Origin: Helicobacter pylori NQ4053
Lineage (GTDB): Bacteria; Campylobacterota; Campylobacteria; Campylobacterales; Helicobacteraceae
Length of the DNA: 64,000 nt
Direction of reading: 5' to 3'
Assembly (NCBI RefSeq): GCF_000274605.1
Contig: NZ_AKNV01000006.1
Span: forward strand, 496,001 to 560,000
Shown: positions 1 to 9,780 of the stretch, piece after piece
How positions within the stretch are numbered: position 1 is the first letter of the stretch
Layout: each line of letters opens with the position of its first letter
The notes under the pieces: model-generated
What the model was told of the DNA's origin: nothing
Seen by the model: only the letters and a program-made list of their open reading frames with translations
The model's database searches: none
Program-made: the position numbers and the translations under genes

Positions 1-335
1 TGAGATTCTTCTTTAGGGTTTTTTTTAGGGGGTTTAGGGGTGATTCTTTCTTCTTGCGGTGTTTCTGTTTCTAAGTTTTGTTTTTTTTCTTCTATATTGT
101 TTTGATGGATTTCTTTCGTGTTGGTTTCTTTAACGCTCTCTTCTTTAACCTCTTTAACGCTCTCTTTAACGCCCACTAAAATAATGGCTTCTTTTTTACC
201 GATGTTTAAAAAACCTTTAGAGGGCGTTTGAATGACTTCGTATTGCAAATTAATAATGGGGCAATTCAAGGCGATAGAAGCTTGAATGAGGGCTTCTTCT
301 AAGGTTTTGGCTTTGATTTCAATAAAATTTTGCAT
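1..335 (-). CDS. jag: Jag/KhpB-like RNA-binding protein, N-terminal part only
   Basis: Partial gene that runs off the left edge. The start codon is at 335-333, and its last base is shared with the yidC stop codon (TGATG junction). The visible 111 residues begin MQNFIEIKAKTLEEAL, followed by a short conserved segment ending near SKGFLNIGKKEA, which is the Jag_N pattern. A low-complexity linker rich in E, K and T follows. The KH and R3H RNA-binding domains expected in Jag would lie outside the window. Its place directly after yidC in the rpmH-rnpA-yidD-yidC cluster is the usual bacterial order and supports the call. Confidence 0.85.
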   Translation of the reverse strand, partial: MQNFIEIKAKTLEEALIQASIALNCPIINLQYEVIQTPSKGFLNIGKKEAIILVGVKESVKEVKEESVKETNTKEIHQNNIEEKKQNLETETPQEERITPKPPKKNPKEES

Positions 336-1981
336 CAATGTTCCTTTTTGTTTTGCGCATGCATGCGTTTTTTATTCTCTAAGACTTTATTAATGATGAG
401 TTGTTGCAACACCGAAAGGATGTTGTTCGTGGTCCAATACAAGACTAACCCTGCAGGGAAAGTGATTAAAAAGATTGTGAATAATAGGGGCAAGAGTTTA
501 AAAATCTTTGCTTGCATGGGATCGGTCATGGTGTTTGGCGTAACGCTTTGGTGCCAATACATAGACGCTCCCATAAGAAGCGGTAAAATAAAATACGGAT
601 CCATGATGGATAAATCATAAATCCATAAGATCCACTCTGAGCTTTTCAATTCCACAGCGTTATAAAGCACTCTATAAATGGCAAAAAACACCGGGATTTG
701 TAAGATTAAAGGCAGACAACCCCCTAATGGGTTAGCCCCATGTTTTTTGTAAAGCTGCATCATGTGGGCTTGCAACTTTTGGGGTTCGCCCTTGTATTTT
801 TCTTGGAGTTCTTTCATTTTAGGGGCTAATTCCTTGAGCTTTTGCATGCTCACCATGCCCTTATAGCTTAAAGGATAAAGGATGATGCGCACGATAATCG
901 TTAAAAGAATGATAGCCCAACCCCAATTACCCACGAATTGATACAAATAATCCAGTAAAACAAACACGCCTTTAGCAAAGAAAGTGATCAAGCCATACTC
1001 TATCACATCAGTGAGCATGGGTGAAATCGCTTTCAAAGAGCGGTAATCTTTGGGGCCAATATAGCCATGCAAATTCGCTTCATTTTTAAGAGAAATGAAC
1101 CCTAAGGGGTTTTTAGTGCCGATTTCTGAATCAATTAAGGCTTCAAAACCTTGAGAATCTTTAGTGAAAAGCAAGGTGGTGAAATACCTATCCACGCTGG
1201 ATAAAAAGAGGGTGTTAGAAAAGCGTTTGATTTCTTTAGCGTCTTTATCTTCAATTTTTTCAATTTTTTTGTCGTTGTTTTCTAAAAGCACGCCTGAAAA
1301 GGTGTAGCTGTCCAAATCAGCCACCGGCCTGTAACCATTGGTGATCACATAGCTAGGGATAAGGTTATTGGGCGATTTGAAGGCGATTTTTAAATCATAA
1401 TGCAAATCATCATAGAAAGTCAGGGTTTTAATGATAGTAAGAGCGCCTAAATCTTGGGTTAAAACAAGCTGTTCATTAGGCCCAAGAGTGGTTTTTGAAG
1501 CGCTATAAGGGGTGTTGAACGCTTTGTTATTGAGCGTAGGGTCTAAAAAACGCACTTCTAAAGGCTTGAGTTTATCGGCTGCTAAAAGGGGGAGCTCTTT
1601 TAGGGGGGGTTGCGCGTTTTCTTTGGAGCTAAAAAGATGGCCCACATGCTCTAAAAAGCCCTTTTGTTTGGGGGTTAGATACTTTTTGTCCTTGAGATAA
1701 ACCTGTTTGATGCGCCCTAAAGAATCAATTTCAATCCTGGCATGTTCAAAAGAAATGGTGCTTAACAAATTCTCTTGGGGGATGGTTTGAGTAACGCTAA
1801 AATGTTGGGCGTTGGGCGCGTTAGGACTTGTTGTTGTGTGGTTGTTGGTTGTTTCTTGCTTTGTGGTTTGGGTTGTTGTTTTGTTTGGTTTTTGGAAAAA
1901 ATAGCTATAAAGAGCGATAAACAAGAAAGACAGAGCGATCGCTAAAATCAAGCGGAGATTATTATTGTTGTTTCTATCCAT
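335..1981 (-). CDS. yidC: Membrane protein insertase YidC
   Basis: 548 residues. One N-terminal membrane anchor (about residues 10-28) is followed by a large periplasmic domain (about 60-320). The C-terminal insertase core has hydrophobic segments including WGWAIILLTIIVRIILYPL and a coiled loop rich in K, E and Q (KLKELAPKMKELQEKYKG). The tail is basic. This layout is that of Gram-negative YidC, which inserts and folds inner-membrane proteins with or without SecYEG. It lies 5 bases after yidD and overlaps jag by one base, in the conserved order rpmH-rnpA-yidD-yidC-jag. Confidence 0.97.
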   Translation of the reverse strand: MDRNNNNNLRLILAIALSFLFIALYSYFFQKPNKTTTQTTKQETTNNHTTTSPNAPNAQHFSVTQTIPQENLLSTISFEHARIEIDSLGRIKQVYLKDKKYLTPKQKGFLEHVGHLFSSKENAQPPLKELPLLAADKLKPLEVRFLDPTLNNKAFNTPYSASKTTLGPNEQLVLTQDLGALTIIKTLTFYDDLHYDLKIAFKSPNNLIPSYVITNGYRPVADLDSYTFSGVLLENNDKKIEKIEDKDAKEIKRFSNTLFLSSVDRYFTTLLFTKDSQGFEALIDSEIGTKNPLGFISLKNEANLHGYIGPKDYRSLKAISPMLTDVIEYGLITFFAKGVFVLLDYLYQFVGNWGWAIILLTIIVRIILYPLSYKGMVSMQKLKELAPKMKELQEKYKGEPQKLQAHMMQLYKKHGANPLGGCLPLILQIPVFFAIYRVLYNAVELKSSEWILWIYDLSIMDPYFILPLLMGASMYWHQSVTPNTMTDPMQAKIFKLLPLLFTIFLITFPAGLVLYWTTNNILSVLQQLIINKVLENKKRMHAQNKKEH

Positions 1982-1986
1982 TGTGA

Positions 1987-2343
1987 TTAAACCTTAATGA
2001 TGTAGTAAGTTGTGCGGCTTTTTGTAGTAGGAACGAGCCAAAAAGTAATGGTTTTAAAATTGCGGTTAAAATCTTTATGAGATTGGAGCAAACTAGGGCG
2101 TTTCAAGCGAGTAGTAGGGTAAGCAATGCCCCCAGAGCAAAAAGGGTTGCATGAGAGTATCCTTAGAATGATCTTACCCATAGCGCTCAAAGGGTTTTCA
2201 AAACAGAGCAACCACAGAGCGTAGTTGGAGCAAGTGGGGTAAAACCGACAGCTTGAAAAAGTGAAAGCCGAAAAAAAGCGTTGGTAACCCTTAATTGATG
2301 CCGTAAAAATCGCACTCAAAAAAGGCGTTTTATTGTTTCGCAT
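1987..2343 (-). CDS. yidD: Membrane protein insertion efficiency factor YidD
   Basis: 118 residues. The core contains the family signature around [17 protein letters not shown], then [11 protein letters not shown], typical of the small YidD (DUF37) family that assists YidC-dependent insertion at the inner face of the membrane. The C-terminal 30 residues are basic and look poorly conserved. The start overlaps the end of rnpA by 14 bases, suggesting translational coupling. The product is longer than the common 70-90 residue members because of this tail. Confidence 0.92.
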   Translation of the reverse strand: MRNNKTPFLSAIFTASIKGYQRFFSAFTFSSCRFYPTCSNYALWLLCFENPLSAMGKIILRILSCNPFCSGGIAYPTTRLKRPSLLQSHKDFNRNFKTITFWLVPTTKSRTTYYIIKV

Positions 2344-2815
2344 AGGTATGAGTTATTCCTTTTTTCAAGTCTTTTAAGGCTTTGTTCATATAGTTTTTAA
2401 TGGAAGTTAGCATTTCTAAAAAATGTTTTTCTAAAGCCCAAAAATCCAAATGGTAACAATCGCTTCTAGGCACAAACACCAAAGCAAGCCCTTGACAAAG
2501 AGCGGCATGCTTTAATGTAAGCGAACGCAAACGGCGTTTGATAAGGTTTCGTTTCACGGCGTTGCCGACTTTTTTGGACACGCTCAAGCCTAATAAATAA
2601 AGCGTTTTTTTGTCTTTAAGCCTACAAAAGAGCGGATCTTTAAAGCCCGCTTTTTCTTTTGGCGACTCTTTTGACAAATCCAAAACAAAGAGCGAAAAAA
2701 AAGGGTTATGTTTTTTAAACCCCTTTTGATAAACCCTGTCAAACTCACTCTTGTTTTTTAAAGAGTCATAGGGTTTAGACGGAAAGCTTTTTTCTGCCCT
2801 TAGCTCGTCTGGCAT
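2330..2815 (-). CDS. rnpA: Ribonuclease P protein component
   Basis: 161 residues. It is the protein subunit that helps the RNase P RNA mature tRNA 5' ends. The family core is visible: [14 protein letters not shown], then [17 protein letters not shown] with LIKRRLR, the basic RNR-type motif. The chosen ATG gives a 41-base overlap with the end of rpmH. An N-terminal extension precedes the conserved core. Overlap of rpmH and rnpA is known from other bacteria, so the long start is plausible, but an internal start nearer the core cannot be excluded. Confidence 0.95.
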   Translation of the reverse strand: MPDELRAEKSFPSKPYDSLKNKSEFDRVYQKGFKKHNPFFSLFVLDLSKESPKEKAGFKDPLFCRLKDKKTLYLLGLSVSKKVGNAVKRNLIKRRLRSLTLKHAALCQGLALVFVPRSDCYHLDFWALEKHFLEMLTSIKNYMNKALKDLKKGITHTYAKQ

Positions 2816-2909
2816 TAATCACCTTGCGCCCGTTTTTGGTTTTCATTCTCACAAGAAAGCCATGGGTTCGCTTTCTTGGTGTGTTGTGTGGTTGGTAAGT
2901 GCGTTTCAT
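2775..2909 (-). CDS. rpmH: 50S ribosomal protein L34
   Basis: 44 residues, beginning [19 protein letters not shown] and ending in the basic tail GRKKLSV. This is the standard size and sequence of bacterial L34. A ribosome-binding site (AAGGGAG) lies upstream of the ATG. The 3' end lies inside the 5' end of rnpA in another frame. It is the first gene of the rpmH-rnpA-yidD-yidC-jag block. Confidence 0.98.
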   Translation of the reverse strand: MKRTYQPHNTPRKRTHGFLVRMKTKNGRKVINARRAKGRKKLSV

Positions 2910-2946
2910 TTAAAACTCCCTTGATAAAAATTAAACATAAACACAG

Positions 2947-2952
2947 ATTTTA
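2947..2952 (-). promoter_or_regulatory. Candidate -10 box for the rpmH operon
   Basis: On the minus strand TAAAAT stands about 37 bases upstream of the rpmH ATG, in an AT-rich stretch just after the end of exbD. There is no recognisable -35 box, which is usual for the housekeeping sigma factor of H. pylori. Weak call made from sequence alone. Confidence 0.35.
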
Positions 2953-2980
2953 GCTAAAGAATGCTAAAAATTGACTAAAA

Positions 2981-3382
2981 CTAATTTTTTTGATTCTTTT
3001 TATCTTCAACAAGAATGTAAAGCTGCTTCAAATTGTTCGTTTGCAATAAATCCACGACTTTGATAAAGTTATCCAAATTGCTTTTCTTATCGCCTTGCAA
3101 GACAATAGGGGTGTCTTTAGCCAAAGTGGAAACCTTGTGTTTTAAATTTTCAAAGCTGATTTCTTTATCGTCAAAATAAAAAGAACCCTTATTAGAAATG
3201 GCGATCGTAACTTGTTTTTTGTCCAACACGTCTTTAGAATCAGTGCTGTCTTTATCCACTTGAGGAATGCTGATAGGGAGCTTTGAAGTTTGCACAAAAG
3301 ACGCCGTTGTAAGCACGATCACCAACAACACAAGCATGATGTCAATGAAAGGCACCACATTCATGGATTCTACTTTTTTCAC
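2981..3382 (-). CDS. exbD: Biopolymer transport protein ExbD
   Basis: 133 residues. The N terminus MKKVESMNVVPFIDIMLVLLVIVLTT gives the single membrane helix with the conserved aspartate (PFIDIML) that carries protons in the ExbB-ExbD-TonB motor. The rest is periplasmic. It lies 10 bases after exbB. No tonB gene is next to the pair, so the partner must be elsewhere. The paralogous TolR family is similar; ExbD is preferred on size and gene context. Confidence 0.9.
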   Translation of the reverse strand: MKKVESMNVVPFIDIMLVLLVIVLTTASFVQTSKLPISIPQVDKDSTDSKDVLDKKQVTIAISNKGSFYFDDKEISFENLKHKVSTLAKDTPIVLQGDKKSNLDNFIKVVDLLQTNNLKQLYILVEDKKNQKN

Positions 3383-3392
3383 CGCTTAATCC

Positions 3393-3845
3393 TTAGGCTT
3401 TGTTATAAATCTCATGGGATTGCGTGTCAACCGGGTGGTGGAAAATATCCCATTTGGTAACCAAAATCTCGCTTTTTCTCACGAGCAAGTTATAAATCAC
3501 AATCGCAGGGATCGCTACCAATAACCCCATGCCGGTCGCCTTTAAAGCAAGGGCTAAATTAGTCATGATCGCTTTAGTGTCAATGCCAGAAGCGGATCCT
3601 AAATCCATAAAAGTGAGCATGATCCCCATAACCGTTCCTAAAAGACCGATATAAGGAGCGTTTGAGCCAATCGTGGCCACTAAAGTCAAGCGTTTGTGTA
3701 AGGCTAATTCCAGTTTACGCCTGTCTGTGTAGTCATCTACACGAAGAGTGGCAAAAAACCACAACCTTTCTATTGCGATCGCTATAACGATAACAGAGAG
3801 GAAGATCAAAAACCCTATAATCCCATAATCTACCATTTCTTTCAT
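3393..3845 (-). CDS. exbB: Biopolymer transport protein ExbB
   Basis: 150 residues with three hydrophobic segments (about residues 8-26, 60-85 and 98-120). The second carries the signature IGSNAPYIGLLGTVMGIM, characteristic of MotA/TolQ/ExbB proton channels. It would form the pentameric inner-membrane channel that works with ExbD to energise outer-membrane uptake of metals or other ligands. It ends 10 bases before exbD and starts 2 bases after smpB, so it is probably part of one long transcript. Confidence 0.92.
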   Translation of the reverse strand: MKEMVDYGIIGFLIFLSVIVIAIAIERLWFFATLRVDDYTDRRKLELALHKRLTLVATIGSNAPYIGLLGTVMGIMLTFMDLGSASGIDTKAIMTNLALALKATGMGLLVAIPAIVIYNLLVRKSEILVTKWDIFHHPVDTQSHEIYNKA

Positions 3846-3847
3846 TA

Positions 3848-4306
3848 TTATCCTTTAAAGTGGTGTTTTAAATCGGTAAGAATTTCTTTATTGAGCGCTT
3901 TTTCTTTAAGACTTTGTCTTTTGTCGTGCAATCTTTTTCCTTTCACTAAAGCAATTTGGATTTTAGCTCTATTTCTTTGGTTAAAATACAATTTCAATCC
4001 TACGATACTCAAGCGTTCTTTAGACGCTTCAATTTGCCATTTCAATAATTGCTTTTTGTGTAAAAGCAACTTACGCTCTCGCCTTTCATTGGGCTTGTAA
4101 TACGCATGGATTGTATCTAAATATGATATATGAACACCAAATAAAAAAGCTTCTCCTTTGATTATTTTAACAAAATTATCTTTTAAATTCACCCTAGTTT
4201 GCCTTAAAGCCTTCACTTCAGAGCCTAAAAGCGCTAATCCCGCTTCTAAAGTTTCCAAAATTTCATAGTCAAAATAGGCTTTTTTATTGCTAGCAATGAG
4301 TTTCAT
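3848..4306 (-). CDS. smpB: SsrA-binding protein SmpB
   Basis: 152 residues of basic protein. Conserved SmpB features are NKKAYFDYEILETLEAGLALLGSEVK near the start (written in parts: YEILETLEAG, GSEVKALR), then NFVKI, and the basic C terminus KGKRLHDKRQSLK. SmpB binds tmRNA and delivers it to stalled ribosomes. The tmRNA gene is not in this window. The start overlaps the ispE stop by four bases (ATGA), pointing to coupled translation. Confidence 0.96.
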   Translation of the reverse strand: MKLIASNKKAYFDYEILETLEAGLALLGSEVKALRQTRVNLKDNFVKIIKGEAFLFGVHISYLDTIHAYYKPNERRERKLLLHKKQLLKWQIEASKERLSIVGLKLYFNQRNRAKIQIALVKGKRLHDKRQSLKEKALNKEILTDLKHHFKG

Positions 4307-5106
4307 TCGCCCCCTTTTTGCACAGGCTTTAGCCTAAAAAACGCACTCCCGCTCCCGCTAAAAAACCACTCCTTGCCTAATTCGCTTTCTATACTTCTTA
4401 AAGCTTGGTTAGTGAGTAAAGCCGGTTTTAAAAGATCGTTTAATTCGTTTCTATCATAAGTTTTTAGGCATTCTAAACTCGGTTTTTTAAGCCATTCTTT
4501 AGCTTGAGAAAAACAAGTTTTAGGCTTATAAGCTTGATAAACGGCTTTAGTGCTGCAAAAAACATGATTTGGCGCATAGATTTCTAGGCGATTTCCTAAA
4601 GACTCTTCTTCAAAATTTTCAATGACTTCGCCATAAGAAGTGGCGTTAGCGCTTTTGTATTGCGAGATGAAAAAGTTAGTGTCCGCGCCCACTAAAGATC
4701 CCATAGTATAAAGCTCTTCTAAACTCAAACGCCAGTCAAAAATCTGATTTAAATGATACAATAGCCCCCCAGCATCAGCGCTCCCACCGCCTAATCCGGC
4801 TTGAGTGGGGATGTTTTTTTCCACTTCAATCGCTAGGGTGTCTAGGGATTTGATGACAGAATGAGAGAAATTTTTTGATTTTAAAAAATTTTTTAAAATT
4901 TGGAGGGCTTTAAAGAGCGAGTTTTCTTCTAAAGGGCAGTCAAAATCCCCTTTTAGCGAAAAAGAAAGCGCGCTTTTGACGCTGATAATGTCTTTGAGCT
5001 TGTCTTTGACCAAACACATGCGAGAAATGAGCTTGTGGTAAGCCCCTTCTTTGTGAAGGATTTTTAAAAAAATATTGACTTTAGGATAAACTTCAAAAAC
5101 ATGCAT
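4303..5106 (-). CDS. ispE: 4-diphosphocytidyl-2-C-methyl-D-erythritol kinase
   Basis: 267 residues. It phosphorylates CDP-methylerythritol in the non-mevalonate isoprenoid pathway. GHMP-kinase motifs are clear: KVNIFLKIL near the N terminus, the ATP loop IPTQAGLGGGSADAGG (about residues 100-115), and the C-terminal FSGSGSAFF. I place the start at the ATG at 5106-5104 (MHVFEVYPK), which overlaps the csrA TGA by one base; a TTG one codon earlier is also open. It lies in the csrA-ispE-smpB overlap chain. Confidence 0.96.
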   Translation of the reverse strand: MHVFEVYPKVNIFLKILHKEGAYHKLISRMCLVKDKLKDIISVKSALSFSLKGDFDCPLEENSLFKALQILKNFLKSKNFSHSVIKSLDTLAIEVEKNIPTQAGLGGGSADAGGLLYHLNQIFDWRLSLEELYTMGSLVGADTNFFISQYKSANATSYGEVIENFEEESLGNRLEIYAPNHVFCSTKAVYQAYKPKTCFSQAKEWLKKPSLECLKTYDRNELNDLLKPALLTNQALRSIESELGKEWFFSGSGSAFFRLKPVQKGGE

Positions 5107-5336
5107 CAAGGCTTAATGACCTTTTTGATGTTTTCTAACACGCTTTCATCTACGGAAGCAGAAGCTTTTTGGTTTTCGCTCACAATGGCCTCTTTGAGTT
5201 CAGCGCGCAAAATAAGGGTACTTTCAGGCGCTTCAAACCCTAAACGCACACTCCCTCTATCTATGGAAATGACTTTAATGTGGATATTATCATCAATGAC
5301 AATCCCTTCATTAACTTTGCGGCTGAGTATGAGCAT
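5106..5336 (-). CDS. csrA: Carbon storage regulator CsrA
   Basis: 76 residues beginning [20 protein letters not shown], the invariant CsrA opening, followed by VRLGFEAP. It is a dimeric RNA-binding translational regulator acting at GGA motifs. In Helicobacter and Campylobacter it controls flagellin and other mRNAs and is antagonised by FliW; a fliW gene lies at 44238 in this window. It is 17 bases downstream of ppiA and overlaps ispE by one base. Confidence 0.97.
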
Positions 5337-5353
5337 GTTTAATCTCTTGTTCC

Positions 5354-5842
5354 TTATAGAGAAGGGCTAAACACAACGCTCTCTATCATATCGCCTTGCT
5401 TGATTTTATCCAAGACATTAAGACCTTCTGCACTAGTGATCTTGCCAAACACGGTGTGTTCGCCATCTAAATGGGGCAAATCCACAAAACACAAGAAAAA
5501 TTGACTCCCCCCTGTGTCTCTCCCAGCATGCGCCATAGAAATAGAGCCTCTTTTGTGCTTGTTGGGGTTATGGACCACTTCGCATTTGATGCGGTGTCCT
5601 GGCCCGCCTGTGCCTGTGCCATAAGGGCAGCCTCCTTGAGCCACAAAGCCGGCGATCACACGATGGAAATTAAGCCCATCATAAAAGCCTTCTTTAGCTA
5701 GAGTTACAAAGTTACTGACCGCTTGGGGCGCGTCTTTGTAAAAAAGCTTTAGAGCGATATTGCCCTTATTGGTTTTGATCGTGGCGTAAGCGGTTTTTGC
5801 AAGCTCTTCTTCTTTAATTTCATAAGTTTTAATTGGATCCAT
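5354..5842 (-). CDS. ppiA: Peptidyl-prolyl cis-trans isomerase, cyclophilin type
   Basis: 162 residues. Cyclophilin motifs are present: [55 protein letters not shown] and HTVFGKI. It catalyses proline isomerisation during folding. No signal peptide is visible, so it is probably cytoplasmic. The second of two adjacent ATG codons was chosen because AAGG lies six bases upstream of it; an open frame continues ten codons further upstream. It probably heads the csrA-ispE-smpB-exbBD transcript. Confidence 0.94.
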
Positions 5843-5965
5843 CATAAACCTTTGCGATAAGCTTTTGTCATTCAAATGATCTATTATAGCAACAAATTAA
5901 AACAAATGGTATTTTGGCCGATAGTGCCGTAGGATACTTTTGAAATTTAAGCGGTAAGTTTGATA

Positions 5966-6745
5966 ATGGTGTTTTGGCATAAAAGATTAGCGGTTGGTTG
6001 TTGTATCGTTTTATTTTCATGCATGATGAACGCTAATAGCATTCAAATCGTTAGAGACGATCCGCCCCTTGATCCAACGCTCCCTGCATGGGTTTATTCT
6101 GTTGCGTTATTGAAGGTGTATTTTAGCGATGGGACTTATAAAGAAGGCTATGCGACTTTGCTCAAAAACGGGCGTTATATCGCTTCTTCTGAAACGCTTT
6201 ATTCTAACGGCTTATACCCTAAAACGATTTTGGCCAAAATGCAAGACAGCAGCGCTAAAGAGCTGATTTGTATAGCTAGCCTACGCCTTGAAGCGATGGA
6301 TAGGAATCAAGGGCTTTCGCTTTTAAAAACCGCCGATTTTAGAGACGATTATTGCCATAAAAGAGAAGAGAGCTATTATCATGCAAGGATTTACACAAAA
6401 TACGCTCAAACTTTTCATTCAAATCCTTATACCGATCAAAAAGCACCCAATTCTGATCTCTACTACCCAGCGTTGAATGAGGGGAATTCTTTTTCTATAC
6501 AGATAACGGGCATTTCTGTGGCTGAACTTTTGAAATCTAAAAAGTTTCTTTCGCTTGATAGTTCTTTTAAAAAGGGGAGCATGTTGTGGGGAGGGAGGCC
6601 CTATTTTAGCGAAGTAGGGGAGTTTATGGGAATGGCTAGCAGCACTTTAGAAAACCACGAAAGTTTGGTGATTATCCCTAAAGAAAAGATCGTGCAATTT
6701 TTAAGCGCTCTAAAAAATCAAAATATTTTCCCAAACATTCCATAG
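5966..6745 (+). CDS. Secreted conserved protein of unknown function
   Basis: 259 residues from the ATG at 5966. Residues about 8-22 form a hydrophobic signal segment (LAVGCCIVLFSCMMNA), so the product is probably periplasmic or membrane-anchored; the cysteine in LFSC is a possible but non-standard lipobox. The rest contains scattered motifs such as YSVALLKVYFSDGTYKEGYA and SMLWGGRPYF, which recall a trypsin-fold or PDZ-like beta-rich protein, but no catalytic residues can be assigned. It is a single gene between divergent ppiA and the rRNA leader. No function is claimed. Confidence 0.85.
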   Translation: MVFWHKRLAVGCCIVLFSCMMNANSIQIVRDDPPLDPTLPAWVYSVALLKVYFSDGTYKEGYATLLKNGRYIASSETLYSNGLYPKTILAKMQDSSAKELICIASLRLEAMDRNQGLSLLKTADFRDDYCHKREESYYHARIYTKYAQTFHSNPYTDQKAPNSDLYYPALNEGNSFSIQITGISVAELLKSKKFLSLDSSFKKGSMLWGGRPYFSEVGEFMGMASSTLENHESLVIIPKEKIVQFLSALKNQNIFPNIP

Positions 6746-6773
6746 TTTAAGCAAACCTTAAGCTTTCTATGAC

Positions 6774-6779
6774 TATACT
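6774..6779 (+). promoter_or_regulatory. Candidate -10 box for the 16S rRNA transcript
   Basis: TATACT lies just after the end of the upstream gene and about 80 bases before the left arm of the predicted pre-16S processing stem, so a transcript starting near 6786 would contain both arms. No clear -35 box is seen. Other AT-rich hexamers exist in the 460-base leader, so this is a moderate call. Confidence 0.45.
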
Positions 6780-6856
6780 TTCATTTCCTTGTTTCAGCAA
6801 GGGCTTTTAAAAAGTCGCTTGATACCTTACAAGGATAGCTGATTAAAAGCAAACGA

Positions 6857-6892
6857 TCTTTGAAAACTAAGCAAATTGATAGAAGTTCTTTT
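6857..6892 (+). other. Left arm of the pre-16S processing stem
   Basis: This stretch is nearly complementary to 8799-8830, on the other side of the 16S gene. The paired blocks include TCTTT(G/C)AAAACTAAGCAA and AGAAGTTCTTTT, with a short internal bulge. Pairing would loop out the whole 16S sequence in a long duplex of the kind cut by RNase III during rRNA maturation. The duplex is seen in the sequence; the enzyme is inferred from established rRNA processing. Confidence 0.75.
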
Positions 6893-7241
6893 TAAAGGGA
6901 TATTCTAAATGATTTAAGGATAACTTATTTGAAAGAGTGAGGGTTTTTATAACTTTCATTCTTTTATAAGAAATTCTTATCCAACCAGTGCCAATCAATT
7001 TCATTGATTATGATGATTATATCATTATGATTGATGACTGATATGGCATGAGAGTATTTTTAGGTTAGCGTTTGGCTAAACCTTTTTAAAAAGTTTCTTT
7101 CTGTTTTGTTGTTGTAATACTTAAGAACACAACCCGTTTTATTCAATAATCAAATAAAACGAGTTCTTGTGATACGCTAAAGCTGTTGTTAGGAATAACA
7201 ACAGCCTATCAAAAAACAAAAGAGCTTTGGGACAAACACTT

Positions 7242-8745
<1,504 letters not shown>

Positions 8746-8798
8746 CTAGAGAAAAGCTTTTAATATTCGCTTATTGAAAGCCAAGAGTATTACCTGAC

Positions 8799-8830
8799 AA
8801 AAGAACTTCTTGTTGCTTAGTTTTGAAAGA
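8799..8830 (+). other. Right arm of the pre-16S processing stem
   Basis: Its reverse complement matches 6857-6892 upstream of the 16S gene with only a small bulge. It starts about 54 bases after the mature 16S 3' end. See the left arm for the interpretation. Confidence 0.75.
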
Positions 8831-9245
8831 TTGAGCTTATTCTTTCTTTTTTTTACTTCTTGATTTTGTTTAATTCTTGTTTGCTTATTGTTTGTTATTT
8901 CTTAATGCTTATATTTTTAGTTGTTGGTGTCTTTATATTTAATGTTTAATGTGTTTAGTTTACTTGTTGTTTGTTATTTCTTACTTATTGCGTTTTAATT
9001 TTTATGTCTTAATCGTTTGTTTTTTTACTGCTTATGGTTTTTTACTTGTTGTTTTTGTTGTTTCTTATTTCTTAATGTTTGATTTTTGCTTTTGGTGTTT
9101 TTGGTGGGTCTGAGCTGATTATGAATGCGTTTGGATTTGAAAATTCTGTTCTTATCAAGTATTGGTGTTTAAAGCCTTATTTTTATAGTTTTAAGTTTTA
9201 TTTTATGGTGAAATTCATGAGAAATGGTGAAATTCATGAGAAAAT
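8831..9245 (+). other. T-rich stretch without a convincing gene
   Basis: About 400 bases dominated by T on the plus strand, with degenerate reiterations of the pattern TTGTTTGTTATTTCTTA and related words. It follows the pre-16S stem. A 63-codon open frame at 9079-9270 has no good ribosome-binding site and no family resemblance, so it is not called. The strand asymmetry could mark decayed DNA or an unstructured transcript tail. Confidence 0.5.
9205..9242 (+). repeat. Tandem direct repeat, 2 x 19 bp
   Basis: ATGGTGAAATTCATGAGAA occurs twice head to tail without mismatch, at 9205-9223 and 9224-9242. It lies at the end of the T-rich stretch and just before the dispersed repeat at 9243-9300. Each unit is 19 bases, so the duplication shifts any reading frame. 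Confidence 0.9.
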
Positions 9246-9300
9246 AGGGGGTTATTTTGCGATACCCTAAATCTTAAAACGCTTCAAAAGTTATCGTTTG
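9243..9300 (+). repeat. Dispersed repeat, copy 1
   Basis: About 58 bases starting ATAGGGGGTTATTTTGCGAT and running through ACGCTTC and AAAAGTTATCG. The reverse complement of 31612-31690 is clearly related (GGGGGTATTTTGCGATACCC, ACGCTTT, AAAAAGTTATCG). This copy borders the 3' side of the membrane-protein gene at 9346. The other copy lies beyond the R-M cassette next to murB. Confidence 0.65.
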
Positions 9301-9345
9301 ATTGGAGTCAAGTTGTTTTATAGCCAACACTCCATTGAAACAGAA

Positions 9346-9771
9346 TCAAAAACAAAAACCATAGCCCACCAAGCAAAGACCTAACACCCAATAAGGGAAA
9401 AGGCTAAACGAAAACATGGAGCATAAGAATTGCACGCACCGGCAAGTTTGATGAGCAGGAAAGACTTCAAACAATCTTTCATCGGTTTTGAGCCTGTTTT
9501 CTATCAGCCATTGGTATTGCTCCCTAAACAACCTTTCTTGCGTGAGATAATAAGCGTCTAAAAGATAAAAACATGCTAACAACACCCCTAAAACGCATAA
9601 CCCATAAGAATTAGAAATCGCTTCTATTTTAAGGGATAAGACACCCACAGCGAGCGCGAGTGTCCATTTCTTGCACTCTAAAGAATTTTGCGCCATTCTA
9701 TTGATAACGCCTTGCAAGATTTTAAGCTCTTCTATAAGGATTTTTGCTCTGTCTTTTGGGGTATTTTCCAT
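9346..9771 (-). CDS. Small membrane protein of unknown function
   Basis: 141 residues. The N-terminal 35 residues are polar and helical. Two hydrophobic stretches follow (about 38-52 and 57-74), then a basic loop, then a C-terminal hydrophobic hairpin ending LCLVGYGFCF. It looks like an inner-membrane protein with cytoplasmic ends. A degraded relative with almost the same C terminus (FCLVGYSFYF) and the same 3' flank lies at about 29568-29815. No catalytic motif is seen. The ribosome-binding site is weak. It sits 9 bases after the lipoprotein gene at 9781. Confidence 0.7.
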   Translation of the reverse strand: MENTPKDRAKILIEELKILQGVINRMAQNSLECKKWTLALAVGVLSLKIEAISNSYGLCVLGVLLACFYLLDAYYLTQERLFREQYQWLIENRLKTDERLFEVFPAHQTCRCVQFLCSMFSFSLFPYWVLGLCLVGYGFCF

Positions 9772-9780
9772 GTTTGATAT

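Noticed and set aside
9079-9270. 63-codon frame in the T-rich stretch
   Set aside because: No good ribosome-binding site; composition follows the T bias; the tandem repeat shifts the frame; no family resemblance.
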